Source: an uncultured Lachnospiraceae bacterium
Lineage (GTDB): Bacteria > Bacillota > Clostridia > Lachnospirales > Lachnospiraceae
Reading direction: 5' to 3'
NCBI GenBank assembly: GCA_934432595.1
Contig: CAKRYR010000006.1
Location: 62,001 to 126,000 of the forward strand
Length of the DNA stretch: 64,000 nt
The position numbers and the translations under genes are program-made. The notes beneath the pieces were generated by a model. It was not told the DNA's origin and made no database searches. It saw nothing but the letters and a program-made list of their open reading frames with translations. Below are positions 7,059 to 16,810 of the stretch, in pieces; positions within the stretch are counted from its first letter, which is position 1; each line of letters begins with the position of its first letter.

Positions 7059-8843
7059 ATGAATAATTACAGTAACCAGAGAAAAAATAGGGGGATTTTT
7101 GTATCTATTTTTATCTTGATTGTTGTATTTGGAGTATTTACTTATGGAAAGTTAGATGCAAAGGCAGCAATTCTAAGGACAGGTGTTGTTACCGCCAATT
7201 CATTGAATGTTAGAAAAGGAGCAGGGACGAATTATGCTCTTTTAAAGTATAATAATGCTAATGTTTATTTAAAGAAAAATACAGTTGTAAATATAACTGC
7301 TGAAAATGCGACATGGTATAAAATTACATTTTCTTATTCAAATTCGAAAAATTTACTTACAGGATATGTAAAAAAAGAATATGTAAAGATAAAATTACCT
7401 TCGTTAGTATATAAGGGAAAAGTAAAGGCTAGTGTTTTGAATGTGAGAAAATCCTATAGTACTTCTGCAAGTATATTGATGCATGGAAAAGTTAAGATGC
7501 AATTAAAGAAAAAACAGGTTATTGATATTATTAAATCTGTTAAAGGATGGTATGGAGTATCATTTAGTTATAAAGGAGTAACAAAAAAGGGATATGTTTT
7601 AGATGATTATGTAACGAAGATGACATATCCAGCAGTAATGACTACAAGTAATGTGTATGTTAGAAAAGGAGCAGATACTTCTTGTGCAGTAGTGACAGTT
7701 GGTAAAAAGAATATAAAGTTAAGTAAAAATACTAAAGTTACAATCTTAGGAACAGCAGGTAAATGGTATTATATACAATTTAAGATGAATAATAAAACTG
7801 CAAAAGGTTACGTGTATAGCAGTTATGTTAAGAAAACTCAAAATACAGTAACTTCAACGGCTAAACCTACTGTAACACCAACAAAGAATCCTATTACACA
7901 AAGTATAGATAAGGAAGATGATAAGATTGGTACAACAATTGCAACTTTATTAAACGTTAGAAAAGGACCATCAACAGCTAATCAGATATTAGAATGTAAT
8001 GATAAAGATGTTCAACTTGTAATTGGTACAAGTGTTAGTATTTTAGAAGAAAAGGGAGATTGGTATTATATTTCATTTGAGTTTAATGGAAAAACATTAA
8101 AGGGATATGTATCACAAAAATATATAAAGATAAAAGGAGCAACTAGTGATAAAGGTTGCTATGGTATAGATGTATCACAATATCAAAACACTATTAATTG
8201 GAAGAAAGTAAAAGCTTCAGGCATAGATTTTGCTATAATTAGAGCAACTAAATTTTCATCTAATGGTGAAGGAAAAACAAGTTTGGTAAAGGATGCAAAA
8301 TTTGATACAAATATGAAAAATGCAATTGCAGCAGGAATTAAAGTTGGTGTGTATGTATACTCATATGCAAAAACAAAATCAGAAGCTATTGAAGAAGCAA
8401 AATTAGTATTAAAATATGTAAAGGGATATAAACTTACATATCCAATTTATTATGATATTGAAGAAGGATCTAGACAAAAGACTAGTTTGAAAAGTGAGAA
8501 TACTAGCTTTTGTAAGGCATTTTGTGATACAGTAATTGATGCTAGGTATAAAGCAGGTGTATATACGGGTGCAAGTTTCTTTATATCATATTTAAATTTA
8601 GCTCATTTGGCTAAATATGATTTATGGATAGCAAGATATGTATATTCAGGAGAGTTTGCATTACCTAGTCAAAGAAGTGCTGTTAATGCGTATGTAAATA
8701 AAACATATATGTATAATACGAGTACTGGTCAAAAGAATAAATATACTGCAGTAGATGCTGATATATGGCAATATTCTTCAAATGGACGAGTTGATGGAAC
8801 AAGTGGTAGAATAGATATGAATTTTAGTTATAAATCTTATTAA
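7059..8843 (+). CDS. Secreted GH25 lysozyme-like protein with four SH3 domains
   Basis: A 594-residue exported protein. An N-terminal signal or anchor (about residues 12-35) is followed by four bacterial SH3 repeats (about 38-110, 115-185, 190-260 and 290-355), each with an LNVRKG- or VYVRKG-like motif, with a Thr/Pro linker before the fourth. The C-terminal part (about 362-594) is a glycoside hydrolase family 25 domain: GIDVSQYQ at its start, the acidic pair in YYDIEEG, and the late IWQYSSNG motif. GH25 enzymes cleave the glycan of peptidoglycan, and SH3 domains bind the wall. The gene follows a c-di-GMP riboswitch, so I infer that wall remodelling or surface behaviour tied to c-di-GMP is its role. 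The ATG at 7059 follows GAGAGGAGAGGGC. Confidence 0.93.
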   Translation: MNNYSNQRKNRGIFVSIFILIVVFGVFTYGKLDAKAAILRTGVVTANSLNVRKGAGTNYALLKYNNANVYLKKNTVVNITAENATWYKITFSYSNSKNLLTGYVKKEYVKIKLPSLVYKGKVKASVLNVRKSYSTSASILMHGKVKMQLKKKQVIDIIKSVKGWYGVSFSYKGVTKKGYVLDDYVTKMTYPAVMTTSNVYVRKGADTSCAVVTVGKKNIKLSKNTKVTILGTAGKWYYIQFKMNNKTAKGYVYSSYVKKTQNTVTSTAKPTVTPTKNPITQSIDKEDDKIGTTIATLLNVRKGPSTANQILECNDKDVQLVIGTSVSILEEKGDWYYISFEFNGKTLKGYVSQKYIKIKGATSDKGCYGIDVSQYQNTINWKKVKASGIDFAIIRATKFSSNGEGKTSLVKDAKFDTNMKNAIAAGIKVGVYVYSYAKTKSEAIEEAKLVLKYVKGYKLTYPIYYDIEEGSRQKTSLKSENTSFCKAFCDTVIDARYKAGVYTGASFFISYLNLAHLAKYDLWIARYVYSGEFALPSQRSAVNAYVNKTYMYNTSTGQKNKYTAVDADIWQYSSNGRVDGTSGRIDMNFSYKSY

Positions 8844-8865
8844 ACTTAAAGTATGGAGGCATAAA

Positions 8866-9096
8866 ATGAGAACAATGGACTTTAAAATGGAGAGAAAAGG
8901 ATTAGTTAAAGAAGGGGATAAGGTTACAGTAAAAGAAGGAGTATTACCATCATCATATTATTATACGATTTTACCAGCAGTTGCAATGTCAGCAAACTAT
9001 ACTTTTAGTGAGAGACTTACAACATTCAATGGAATTGTAAAAGAGATAAAAGAGACTCCAAGGGGCTTTTACATAACAGTAGAATTTGATGAATAA
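8866..9096 (+). CDS. Small protein of unknown function
   Basis: A 76-residue protein starting after TATGGAGGC, 22 bp behind the GH25 gene, so co-transcribed with it and under the same riboswitch. It has no signal peptide or membrane segment. The first 30 residues are Lys/Glu-rich with alternating hydrophobic residues ([12 protein letters not shown]), and the last 20 look like a beta strand pair, so a small beta-barrel fold is conceivable. I do not recognise the family. Confidence 0.7.
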   Translation: MRTMDFKMERKGLVKEGDKVTVKEGVLPSSYYYTILPAVAMSANYTFSERLTTFNGIVKEIKETPRGFYITVEFDE

Positions 9097-9168
9097 CGCA
9101 GTGATTTTATTAATTACAATGGTATATATATCCTAGTATTTATGGGGCTTAATAGGTCTTTACGTTCA

Positions 9169-9197
9169 TTGACAATATTTTCCATAAATGTTAAGAT
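9169..9197 (+). promoter_or_regulatory. Promoter of the M23-like gene
   Basis: A perfect TTGACA at 9169-9174 and TAAGAT at 9192-9197 are separated by 17 bp. The start codon is at 9252. Confidence 0.6.
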
Positions 9198-9251
9198 ATT
9201 AACAAGAGGAGTAATTAATAACGTAGTGTTCTTTTTGAGGGAGAAGAGCTT

Positions 9252-10268
9252 ATGTTTAAGGGATTAAGTAAAGTAAAAATAACAGCTTTGGCAGTGGCAT
9301 TAGGAGTAATATTTATGGGCATGAGGGAAGAAGGTACTTTGGCAAGTGCAAATGGACATACAACATATTTATGGCCAGTACCTGAAAGCACACAAATATT
9401 AAAAGAGTATAGTGAAGCGAATGACGGAATAGATATTGTTAGCTATGGCAAAGAGTTCGATGTTATAGCAACAAGAGATGGAATCGTTGAGGTGGCTCGT
9501 TCAAAAGATTGTAAACATATTAATAATTCTTTAGAATATTGTTGCAATAATGGATTGGGCAATTATGTCAAGATAAAACATAAAGATGGAACCTATGCTT
9601 CATATTCTCATTTAAAATATGATAGTGTTACTGTAAGTGAAGGAGAGACTGTAGAAGCAGGACAAGTAATTGGTAAGATGGGTGCTTCTGGACGTACAGA
9701 TCAGGTTAGTCTACATTTTAGTGTGGCGTATTCACCAACTAAAACGATAAATACTAATCCTAAGACTTTAAGATATACTTATACTTCACATGAAACAGAG
9801 CAAGAAAATGACAAAAAATGGATGATTGTTGCAAAAAGTGGTGTGAATTTCAGATCAGGAGCAGGGACTAGCTTCCAAATAATAGGAAGATTAGAAAATG
9901 CTACTGTAGTTACAATTGAGAAAACTGTTGAGATTGAAGGTTCACAATGGGGAAAAACTACTTATGATGGTTTGACAGGCTGGTTTTCGATGACATACGC
10001 TCAACCTTATGATGTATCGCAAGATGAAGAGAGTAAAGAACGTGATGATATGAGTGTTCGTTGTCAGTTATTGTTAGAACCAAATGGTGGTGAATGTGAA
10101 TATTCATGTTATATGTATACTATAGGTAGTAAAGTAGGAAAACTACCTATACCTACTAGAGCGGGATATACATTTGTAGGATGGTATACAGAAAAAAATG
10201 AGGGACAAGCGATTAATTCGCAAGATGTTATTAATGAGGATGTGACAGCATACGCACATTGGAAATAA
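9252..10268 (+). CDS. Secreted protein: degenerate M23 domain, SH3 and InlB-type repeat
   Basis: A 338-residue exported protein. It has a signal peptide (residues 1-33), an M23 (LytM/lysostaphin-fold) domain (about 38-165), an SH3 domain (about 190-255) and one Listeria-Bacteroides repeat (about 275-338) with GYTFVGWYTE and ending AYAHWK. M23 endopeptidases normally bind zinc through H-x3-D and the second His of H-x-H. Here the first His is Asn (NDGID) and the H-x-H motif reads SLH, although the SHL motif before it is kept. The protein is therefore probably not a peptidase, more likely a wall-binding or activator protein in the manner of inactive LytM proteins. It starts after GAGGGAGAAG and has its own promoter and terminator. 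Confidence 0.85.
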   Translation: MFKGLSKVKITALAVALGVIFMGMREEGTLASANGHTTYLWPVPESTQILKEYSEANDGIDIVSYGKEFDVIATRDGIVEVARSKDCKHINNSLEYCCNNGLGNYVKIKHKDGTYASYSHLKYDSVTVSEGETVEAGQVIGKMGASGRTDQVSLHFSVAYSPTKTINTNPKTLRYTYTSHETEQENDKKWMIVAKSGVNFRSGAGTSFQIIGRLENATVVTIEKTVEIEGSQWGKTTYDGLTGWFSMTYAQPYDVSQDEESKERDDMSVRCQLLLEPNGGECEYSCYMYTIGSKVGKLPIPTRAGYTFVGWYTEKNEGQAINSQDVINEDVTAYAHWK

Positions 10269-10322
10269 TTTAAAGTGTGTAGGTCACATAAAGGAGTATT
10301 TAAAATATATGAATGAGTTAGG

Positions 10323-10350
10323 AAAATCAGGTGTGAGGAACCTGATTTTT
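10323..10350 (+). terminator. Intrinsic terminator
   Basis: AAAATCAGGT and ACCTGATTTT form a 10-bp stem with a short loop, followed by T residues, 55 bases after the M23-like gene. Confidence 0.85.
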
Positions 10351-10395
10351 CTAACATAATATTGTTATAAGAAAATAAATATGTGTTAGTTATAG

Positions 10396-10424
10396 TTGTT
10401 AATTTCCTAAAATTGTGATAAAAT
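10396..10424 (+). promoter_or_regulatory. Promoter of the CBM26-like gene pair
   Basis: TTGTTA at 10396-10401 and TAAAAT at 10419-10424 have 17-bp spacing. Transcription would start near 10431, so the in-frame ATG at 10423 cannot be used and the start at 10462 is supported. Confidence 0.6.
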
Positions 10425-10461
10425 GGAAATGAGGACGAGTGTGTGTGAGGGGGTTGTCTTT

Positions 10462-12048
10462 ATGGCAATTAGATTGTGTCAAGCATGTTTACATGAAATA
10501 AAAGAAGGAGACAAGTTATGTAATAACTGTAATGTCTCTGTTAATCGTCATGCTACAGTTATTGAAGTAATGAGTGAGTATGAGGGTTATAGCTATGTAA
10601 GTAATAGATATGCCTATCATGATGAGAACTTAAATAATTATAAGCATGAACCATTGAAAGACACACGCAATTCTAGACTATATCCAGATAATATTCCAAT
10701 TGAAAAGAAAAAATATGATGTTGGAGAGGTTGCTCTAATAGAGGAAAATGCTGACTTTGTTGGTAATTTTATGAAGATGATAAAAAATCCATCTTATTAT
10801 TTTGATGTTTTGATGGGATTGTTAGGTTCAATACTTCTTATTGTTGGTGATTTGTCTGCTATGTATAATAATTTTTATTCTGGAAGGCAATATAAAACGG
10901 AGTATTTTAATTATATGAGTTCTTTTATTGTGGCAATTGCTCTATGTGCAATGCTTTTAGTTTTGAAACATAAAAAGAAATATGTATTAATTCCAGTCCT
11001 AACGGCAAGTACGTTATTAATATTTGGATTAACGAATGTAAATAGTGCTAAGAGTTTAGGAGTGGGATATTATGTTATGTGGTTAGCTATTGTTATGCTA
11101 ATAATATCAGCTGTAGTAAGTAATAAATCTATTATTAAGAAGTATTTTCTTGGAAAGGCAGATTTGATATGGATATTATTAACGTTTTTTATATCATTAT
11201 CTTTAGCTAATACTCTTAATTATTATTACGGAAATGGAAAAACAAAAGCAGCATCACCAGGAACAGGAACTATTGATACAGATACAATAAACATTCCTAA
11301 GGAGGAAATAAAAACAGTTGATATAGAAAATGAGAAATTTAATTTACAAGTATCATTGCTGGATTCATATTTAGTGAGCTTTAATAATAAAGATATGATA
11401 GTTGTAGAATTAAGTGTTTATAATAAAGGAGATAAAAGTGTTAAATTAGAAGAAGCATTAAAAATAAATGCAAAACAAAATGGAAAAAGTATTAATTATG
11501 AACAAAAGATAGATGATGTTACATATTTTGATATGAATGCTAAGAATGAAAAGATTAAAAAGAATAGTTGTAAAACAATGTTTTATGGCTTCTTTATTCA
11601 ACCAGAAGGAGATATTTCACTAGTTGCTGAGGATAAGGAAAGTAATAATGAAATTATAAACCAAGTATTAACTGTTAATTCAAAGTTTTATGTTTCTACG
11701 AATGTATCTAGTATTCCAGATGGTGCGACAGAGATTATGCAAGAAGCTGAAAAAAATAAGAATAAGAAGTGGAATATTTATTTTGTAAAACCTAGTTTAT
11801 GGTCTGATGATATATGTGCGTATATTTATTATCTTGATAAGAAAAATAAGATAAAAGAATTAGAAAAATGGCCAGGAAAAAGTATGGAGTATGATAACGG
11901 GTTCTATACATTTACATATGATAAAAATTGGTTTGGAAAGGCACGAGTTATTATTGTTGATAAGAATAATACTAGTAATAGATTTCCAGGAGAGGATAGT
12001 GTTGGATTATTAATTGAAGGAAATATTAATATAACGCCAAATAAATAA
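10462..12048 (+). CDS. Membrane protein with zinc ribbon and CBM26-like outer domain
   Basis: A 528-residue protein. An N-terminal zinc ribbon (CQAC...CNNC, residues 5-25) is followed by a charged cytoplasmic stretch, five or so membrane segments between about residues 115 and 260, an extracytoplasmic beta-rich domain (about 285-415, DUF4352-like in appearance) and a final ~85-residue module. That module has FVKPSLWSDDICAYIYY, a WPG motif, NGFYTFTY and VIIVD, which matches the starch-binding CBM26 pattern. It probably anchors a carbohydrate- or wall-polymer-binding domain outside the cell. The start at 10462 follows GAGGGGG and lies after the promoter. The neighbour at 12070 has the same architecture without the zinc ribbon. 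The substrate is not known. Confidence 0.8.
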   Translation: MAIRLCQACLHEIKEGDKLCNNCNVSVNRHATVIEVMSEYEGYSYVSNRYAYHDENLNNYKHEPLKDTRNSRLYPDNIPIEKKKYDVGEVALIEENADFVGNFMKMIKNPSYYFDVLMGLLGSILLIVGDLSAMYNNFYSGRQYKTEYFNYMSSFIVAIALCAMLLVLKHKKKYVLIPVLTASTLLIFGLTNVNSAKSLGVGYYVMWLAIVMLIISAVVSNKSIIKKYFLGKADLIWILLTFFISLSLANTLNYYYGNGKTKAASPGTGTIDTDTINIPKEEIKTVDIENEKFNLQVSLLDSYLVSFNNKDMIVVELSVYNKGDKSVKLEEALKINAKQNGKSINYEQKIDDVTYFDMNAKNEKIKKNSCKTMFYGFFIQPEGDISLVAEDKESNNEIINQVLTVNSKFYVSTNVSSIPDGATEIMQEAEKNKNKKWNIYFVKPSLWSDDICAYIYYLDKKNKIKELEKWPGKSMEYDNGFYTFTYDKNWFGKARVIIVDKNNTSNRFPGEDSVGLLIEGNINITPNK

Positions 12049-12069
12049 TAGATGTGGAGGCGGGAAAAC

Positions 12070-13578
12070 ATGAAAAATATGGGGACAAAGGTGAGAATAA
12101 ATATGGCATATATAGCTAGTATCGTTATGATAATAGGAATACATTTGCCATTATATATTACAAGTAAAGGAAACCATATAGGATTAGTATATAGAACTAA
12201 TCAGGAGGGATTATTACTTTTATTATCTGCAGCATTGGCTATAATTCAAAGATATAATAATAGAATAAAACATTTATTAGGACCTATTATTTTTCAAATT
12301 GGTATAATGGTTTATTATATTATTTATATGGCTAATGATAATTATTTTGTTATGGCTACTTGGGGAATGGTTTGTCAGGTAGTAGCTGTGATATTATTAA
12401 TTATTTCAATGTGTGTAGGGAAACTAAATGATGATGATTTTACACATGATATGAGTACTATGAGAATTGTAAAAACAGATGAGTATGATTATACTGAGAG
12501 TTTTATTTTAAAAGACTCTGTGTGGATTGTTGCATTTATTGTTATTACAACAGGGGTGATATTATTTAAGGTTAATGGTGATAACAAGAATTTTAATAAC
12601 AAGACTGAAAATGTAACAACTAATTCTGTTAGTGCATCAGAAAAGAAAAAAACTTCAGGAATATTTGATTATGAAAATGATGATTGCTGTATCGGAATTA
12701 ATGATGCTTATATTACAAATGAAGATGGTAGAGAAATTGTATTTTTAGAGGTTAGCATAAAAAATAAAACAGATAAGATATTAATATTTAATAATTTATT
12801 TGATCTTGAGGTTAAACAGGGTGATATTAAGCTTGAAAGATGTAAAGAAGTAGATTCAGATGTTTTTGACTCAAAAAGTGGTTTGGCACAGATTTCTTTA
12901 CTAGAAACAAGTAAAGTATATATTCCTTTCGTTTTAGTAAAGAGTCAAAAAGATTTGAATGTTTCTATTATTTCAAAGAAGGATAATAAGAGTATTGTAA
13001 ATAATAAAATTGTAAAAATAAATGATTTATATTATGTTGATACATTGGAAGAAATTATTAGTATAGGTGAGAAGAAAATTGTAGAGGAAGATAATAAGGA
13101 AATAAAAAATGACGATAAAAAAGATGTGGAAGAGGTAGTTGAGACAGAAAAAACAAAAGATGTAACGCAGACTACTGAACCTACAGAAAAACCCAAGGCA
13201 GTTAATACTAAAGAGCCAACTGAGAAAACTCAAAAGGCTGAAAAGACTGAAAAGACCTCAGAACCAGAAGAAGTTATACCTACAGAGCAGGCTATAGAAA
13301 ATGATAATATAGTTAGTGGAACTGTAAAATTTGTAAAGCCTTCCTCTTGGGAAGATGATACAAAGGTATATATTTATATATACGATACGGAAGAAGAGGT
13401 AGTTGAAAAAACAAGGATTGTTATGTCGGGATATGAAAATGGAATATATACATTTTTCCTTAATAAAATAGATATAAGTAAAGATGTTTATATAACATTT
13501 GGAAATGACACAAAGCTATATCCAGAAAATAATAAGAAGTTAGTGTTGACTATTGGTAAAAAATACACAAGTAATTAG
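12070..13578 (+). CDS. Membrane protein with CBM26-like C-terminal domain
   Basis: A 502-residue relative of the preceding protein. It has three or four membrane segments in the first ~130 residues, a further one near residues 150-170, then an outer beta-rich domain (about 200-330), a long Glu/Lys/Thr-rich linker with repeated TEK and TEPTEKP elements (about 330-415) and a CBM26-like module (about 420-500) starting FVKPSSWEDDTKVYIYIY. The WPG aromatic motif of the neighbour is lost, so glycan binding is less certain. ATG 12070 follows GGAGGCGGG, better than the in-frame ATG at 12052. It is separated from the upstream gene by 21 bp, so the two are one transcription unit and probably arose by duplication. 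Confidence 0.78.
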   Translation: MKNMGTKVRINMAYIASIVMIIGIHLPLYITSKGNHIGLVYRTNQEGLLLLLSAALAIIQRYNNRIKHLLGPIIFQIGIMVYYIIYMANDNYFVMATWGMVCQVVAVILLIISMCVGKLNDDDFTHDMSTMRIVKTDEYDYTESFILKDSVWIVAFIVITTGVILFKVNGDNKNFNNKTENVTTNSVSASEKKKTSGIFDYENDDCCIGINDAYITNEDGREIVFLEVSIKNKTDKILIFNNLFDLEVKQGDIKLERCKEVDSDVFDSKSGLAQISLLETSKVYIPFVLVKSQKDLNVSIISKKDNKSIVNNKIVKINDLYYVDTLEEIISIGEKKIVEEDNKEIKNDDKKDVEEVVETEKTKDVTQTTEPTEKPKAVNTKEPTEKTQKAEKTEKTSEPEEVIPTEQAIENDNIVSGTVKFVKPSSWEDDTKVYIYIYDTEEEVVEKTRIVMSGYENGIYTFFLNKIDISKDVYITFGNDTKLYPENNKKLVLTIGKKYTSN

Positions 13579-13589
13579 GAGGTATTATT

Positions 13590-14312
13590 ATGGCTTTTTC
13601 AGTAATACTTGATTTGATAAGAAAAGGTGATTTTGCACAAGCAAAAACAGAATTGTTGTCAGTAATTAATGATGGAAATCTGAAGGAAAAGGATGTTAAT
13701 ACTATAAAGAAATATTATGAAAAAAACAATAGTCCTTATGTTGCATATATTTTATTTAAATCACAGTGTTGTTGTGGGTTGCGATTGGATGCGTTAGATA
13801 CATATATGACTTTGTTACAACAATGCTCTAGAAAAAGAAATGTAAGTTTATCAGATGTTTTAGTAGGAGTATCTGATAAGGAATTTAAAGAAATATATGA
13901 TGAGATAATAAGCAGATTAAGTGATGATATTGATATTCCACAGTCTATTATAGTAAGTGATATAGTGGATGTCATAGTTCCAGAAATATGGAATAGATTT
14001 GAAGAAGAAAAGTATGGTATGATAGCTAATTTAGCAGAAAAGATATGGTTTGAAGATTTGAAAAATTCAGAGTATATATATTGGTTAGCCTATTCATGTG
14101 AAAAAGCTAATAGTGACTTAGCTGAAAAGCTATATTTAAAATTAATTCAGAAAGAACCAGCTAATGCAGAGGCACTTAATAATATTGGATTAATATATGA
14201 GAAGAAAACAGACTATGCAAAAGCTAAATTTTATTTTTCTAAGGCGTATATGTTTTGTGATACAAATAAAGTATATAAGAATAATTTAGATAGGATTATG
14301 GCTAAAAAGTAG
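13590..14312 (+). CDS. Tetratricopeptide-repeat protein
   Basis: A 240-residue soluble protein with helical repeats. The clearest TPR unit is near residues 190-225 (NAEALNNIGLIYEKKTDYAKAKFYFSKA in two pieces around Gly and Ala positions). The N-terminal part contains weaker helix pairs. It starts after AGGAGGTATT, 11 bp behind the second CBM26-like gene, and ends at a terminator, making it the last gene of that unit. TPR proteins are scaffolds. In this context it may help assemble the surface proteins or the pilus-like system encoded immediately downstream, which is inference only. Confidence 0.8.
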   Translation: MAFSVILDLIRKGDFAQAKTELLSVINDGNLKEKDVNTIKKYYEKNNSPYVAYILFKSQCCCGLRLDALDTYMTLLQQCSRKRNVSLSDVLVGVSDKEFKEIYDEIISRLSDDIDIPQSIIVSDIVDVIVPEIWNRFEEEKYGMIANLAEKIWFEDLKNSEYIYWLAYSCEKANSDLAEKLYLKLIQKEPANAEALNNIGLIYEKKTDYAKAKFYFSKAYMFCDTNKVYKNNLDRIMAKK

Positions 14313-14335
14313 ATATAAATGATTTGAGTTAGTTA

Positions 14336-14369
14336 AAAATGGTAGGAATGTAAAAACTCCTACCATTTT
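14336..14369 (+). terminator. Intrinsic terminator
   Basis: AAAATGGTAGGA and TCCTACCATTTT form a perfect 12-bp stem just after the TPR gene, separating it from the pilus-like operon. Confidence 0.85.
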
Positions 14370-14449
14370 AAATTTGTAGAAAAATGTAAAAAATATATAT
14401 AAAATTCACGATAAAGATATAGATAGAATCTTTGGATTGGATGGATATT

Positions 14450-15493
14450 ATGAAAATAGAAAGATTAAATTCAGAAGAAGTTGCTTATATTTGTACTCAA
14501 ATGAATACAATTTTAGAATCTGGTGTACCTCTACAAGATGGTTTAGAGGTATTAATAGAGGATATAAATAATAAAAGTGCAAAGAGTATAATTGAGTTTA
14601 TTATTAATGAAATTGAAGAAAAAAAAGCTTTATATGTAATCTTAGAGGAATGTGGTGTTTTTCCAAATTATATGATAAAAATGGTTAAGATTGGGGAAAT
14701 GACAGGAAAGTTAGATGAGGTTTTTAAATTACTAGCAGATTACTATACCAATGAAAATGATATGATACAATCAATAAAGAATGCTATATTTCAACCTGTA
14801 TTGTTATTAACAATGATGTTTTTTGTTGTAGCAGTTCTTGTTATAAAGATTATACCAGCTTTTGCAGACATTTTTAATAAATTAAATATTCAGGTGAGTA
14901 GTGATTTTAATAAAACTATGGACTTTGCAGTTACTACAGGTTTAACAGTGTTAATAACTATTTCAGTAATCATCGGTATATTATTAATAGGAATGTTAGT
15001 GATTGGAACTAAAAGAGGAAAAGAAGCCTTTAAATTTATTATTGATAGATGTTTCTTAACTAAAGATATTTCACAAAAAATATCTCTTTCAAGGTTTTCC
15101 TTTGCAATGACCCTTATGATAAAGAGTGGAGTAGATACAACTGAATCATTAGAATATGTACAGGATGTAATTATTAGTAGGAAAATTAAGAGAAAGATTA
15201 GTAAGTGTTACGAAGATGTGTTGGACAATAAAGGTTTTGTAGAAAGTATAATAAATGAAAAGATATTTCCAAGTATGTGTAATCAAATGTTGAAGGTTTC
15301 ATACAAATCAGGAGCATATGAAAAAGCATGGGAAAAGATTAGTAAACAATACGAGAAGGATGTAAATGAATCTTTATCTAATATTATTCAATCTATAGAA
15401 CCATTTATGGTTACAATAATGACAATTGTAATAGGAGCAATACTTATATCGGTTATGCTACCACTTATGGGAATTATGACTTCTATTGGATAA
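14450..15493 (+). CDS. Type II secretion/type IV pilus inner-membrane platform protein (GspF/PilC)
   Basis: A 347-residue GspF/PilC-family protein, the inner-membrane platform that couples the ATPase to pilin assembly. It shows the two tandem GspF domains: the first (about 1-120) with the motif MVKIGEMTGKLDEV, then a membrane segment, and the second (about 200-345) with SRFSFAMTLMIKSGV and a matching late helix MLKVSYKSGAYEKAW. Membrane segments lie near residues 120-145, 165-190 and 320-345. TTG 14432 and ATG 14441 are in-frame alternatives. ATG 14450 has GGATGG at the best distance. It heads an operon of pilin-like genes ending in a PilT-type ATPase. Confidence 0.9.
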   Translation: MKIERLNSEEVAYICTQMNTILESGVPLQDGLEVLIEDINNKSAKSIIEFIINEIEEKKALYVILEECGVFPNYMIKMVKIGEMTGKLDEVFKLLADYYTNENDMIQSIKNAIFQPVLLLTMMFFVVAVLVIKIIPAFADIFNKLNIQVSSDFNKTMDFAVTTGLTVLITISVIIGILLIGMLVIGTKRGKEAFKFIIDRCFLTKDISQKISLSRFSFAMTLMIKSGVDTTESLEYVQDVIISRKIKRKISKCYEDVLDNKGFVESIINEKIFPSMCNQMLKVSYKSGAYEKAWEKISKQYEKDVNESLSNIIQSIEPFMVTIMTIVIGAILISVMLPLMGIMTSIG

Positions 15494-15510
15494 TTTTATG
15501 GAGATTGTTT

Positions 15511-15849
15511 ATGAGAAATATATGGAATCATTCAAAAAGAATAGACTTTAATATGGGAACATTAATAGCAGTAGTTATGCTATTAGCTGCAATTGTATGG
15601 AGCATATATGGTGTTAATAATGCTGAAAATATGCAATCTAAACAAGAAAAAAATGAGCTAAAAAATTCTATTAATAAAACTATAGCTTTATGTTATTCTA
15701 TCGAAGGATGTTATCCTCCTAATATTCAATATTTGGTAGATAACTATAATTTGAAGATTGATAGTAATAAATATGTAGTTCACTATGAAATATTTGCTTC
15801 TAATATAGCACCTGAGGTAGAAGTGTTTGATATGCAAGATGAGAGATAA
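15511..15849 (+). CDS. Pilin-like membrane protein 1
   Basis: A 112-residue protein with one hydrophobic helix at residues 16-36, preceded by a short basic stretch, and a globular C-terminal part with two cysteines (CYSIEGCYPP) that could form a disulfide. The layout fits a pseudopilin, but the classical Gly/Glu+5 processing motif is not evident. The ATG at 15511 has GGAGA upstream. TTG 15505 is an alternative. Confidence 0.7.
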   Translation: MRNIWNHSKRIDFNMGTLIAVVMLLAAIVWSIYGVNNAENMQSKQEKNELKNSINKTIALCYSIEGCYPPNIQYLVDNYNLKIDSNKYVVHYEIFASNIAPEVEVFDMQDER

Positions 15850-15860
15850 TAGGTGAAAAT

Positions 15861-16367
15861 ATGAGTAATTTTAGAATAAAAAAAAGCAATAATATATACA
15901 TTAATCTATTTAGTATTTTTATTTTGTTTTTTATGTTTATAATTTTATCATTAATATTAATTATTTTTGCAGCTGATTCGTATAAAAAAATGAGAAATCA
16001 GGTTGAAGACACATTTAATTCAACAGCAATTGTAGGTTATGTGTCAAATAAAATTAAGAGCTTTGATGAAAATGAATGTGCTATACAAATAAAAAAAAGT
16101 AATAATAAATACAATATGCTAGGGCTTGAGAGTAAGAAAGAAAAATTAATTACATATGTCTATATAAAAGATAATTACATATGTGAAAATGTTGTAAAAA
16201 AAGGGAGTAAAATGGATGAAAATTCTGGACAACGTTTATTTCAAGCTAAGGACTTAGAATTTAAGAAAATAAATGATAAATTGTTATATATTAAAATAAG
16301 AACATTGGATAATGAGTTACTAAATAGATATATTTCAGTAACATCTAAAGTTTCTGTAAGTAAGTAA
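15861..16367 (+). CDS. Pilin-like membrane protein 2 (DUF4860-like)
   Basis: A 168-residue protein with a single long hydrophobic helix (about residues 13-38) after a basic N-terminus, then an extracytoplasmic domain of alternating short strands. It resembles the DUF4860-type proteins found with GspF and PilT genes in Lachnospiraceae, though I cannot confirm the family. No Glu+5 is seen in the helix. It begins 11 bp after the previous gene, behind AGGTGA. Confidence 0.68.
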   Translation: MSNFRIKKSNNIYINLFSIFILFFMFIILSLILIIFAADSYKKMRNQVEDTFNSTAIVGYVSNKIKSFDENECAIQIKKSNNKYNMLGLESKKEKLITYVYIKDNYICENVVKKGSKMDENSGQRLFQAKDLEFKKINDKLLYIKIRTLDNELLNRYISVTSKVSVSK

Positions 16368-16378
16368 TGGAGGCTAAT

Positions 16379-16810
16379 GTGGAAAAAATAGAAAAAGGTT
16401 CTACTAGTAATTTTTTTGCAGAGATAATAATAGTAATATTATTTTTTGCTATAGCATCTATAATTATTGTACGTATTTTTGCAACTAGTGTTAATAACAA
16501 TGATATTAATGGAATACGTTCCGAGGCAATTATTAATGCAGGTTCAATTATAGATGTATATAAGTCAGGATATTTATTATCAGAGTCGTTAGAAAAAGTT
16601 ATTGGTGGTAAATTTAATATTAAAAATAATAAATATACAATTATTTTAGATGATGATATGGCACAATCAGATAAAGGGAAAGTGGCATTAATTGTAGAAG
16701 AAAACGTTAAAACTAATACTAGTGGCCTACTTCAAGGTATTAGATTACGTTATGTATATAAAAACAGAGAAATATATGTAATAGAAGGCAAAAAATATGA
16801 AGAAAAATAA
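16379..16810 (+). CDS. Pilin-like membrane protein 3
   Basis: A 143-residue protein. The sequence NFFAEIIIVILFF has a Glu at the fifth position of the helix, as in processed pseudopilins, and is the best prepilin-like signal in the operon. A ~100-residue outer domain follows. GTG at 16379 lies five bases after GGAGG, whereas the in-frame ATG at 16367 has no ribosome site and overlaps the preceding stop, so 16379 is preferred. Confidence 0.68.
   Translation: MEKIEKGSTSNFFAEIIIVILFFAIASIIIVRIFATSVNNNDINGIRSEAIINAGSIIDVYKSGYLLSESLEKVIGGKFNIKNNKYTIILDDDMAQSDKGKVALIVEENVKTNTSGLLQGIRLRYVYKNREIYVIEGKKYEEK

Noticed and set aside
16367..16378. ATG 16367 as start of pilin-like protein 3
   Set aside because: No ribosome site upstream, whereas GGAGG lies inside these codons at the right distance for GTG 16379.
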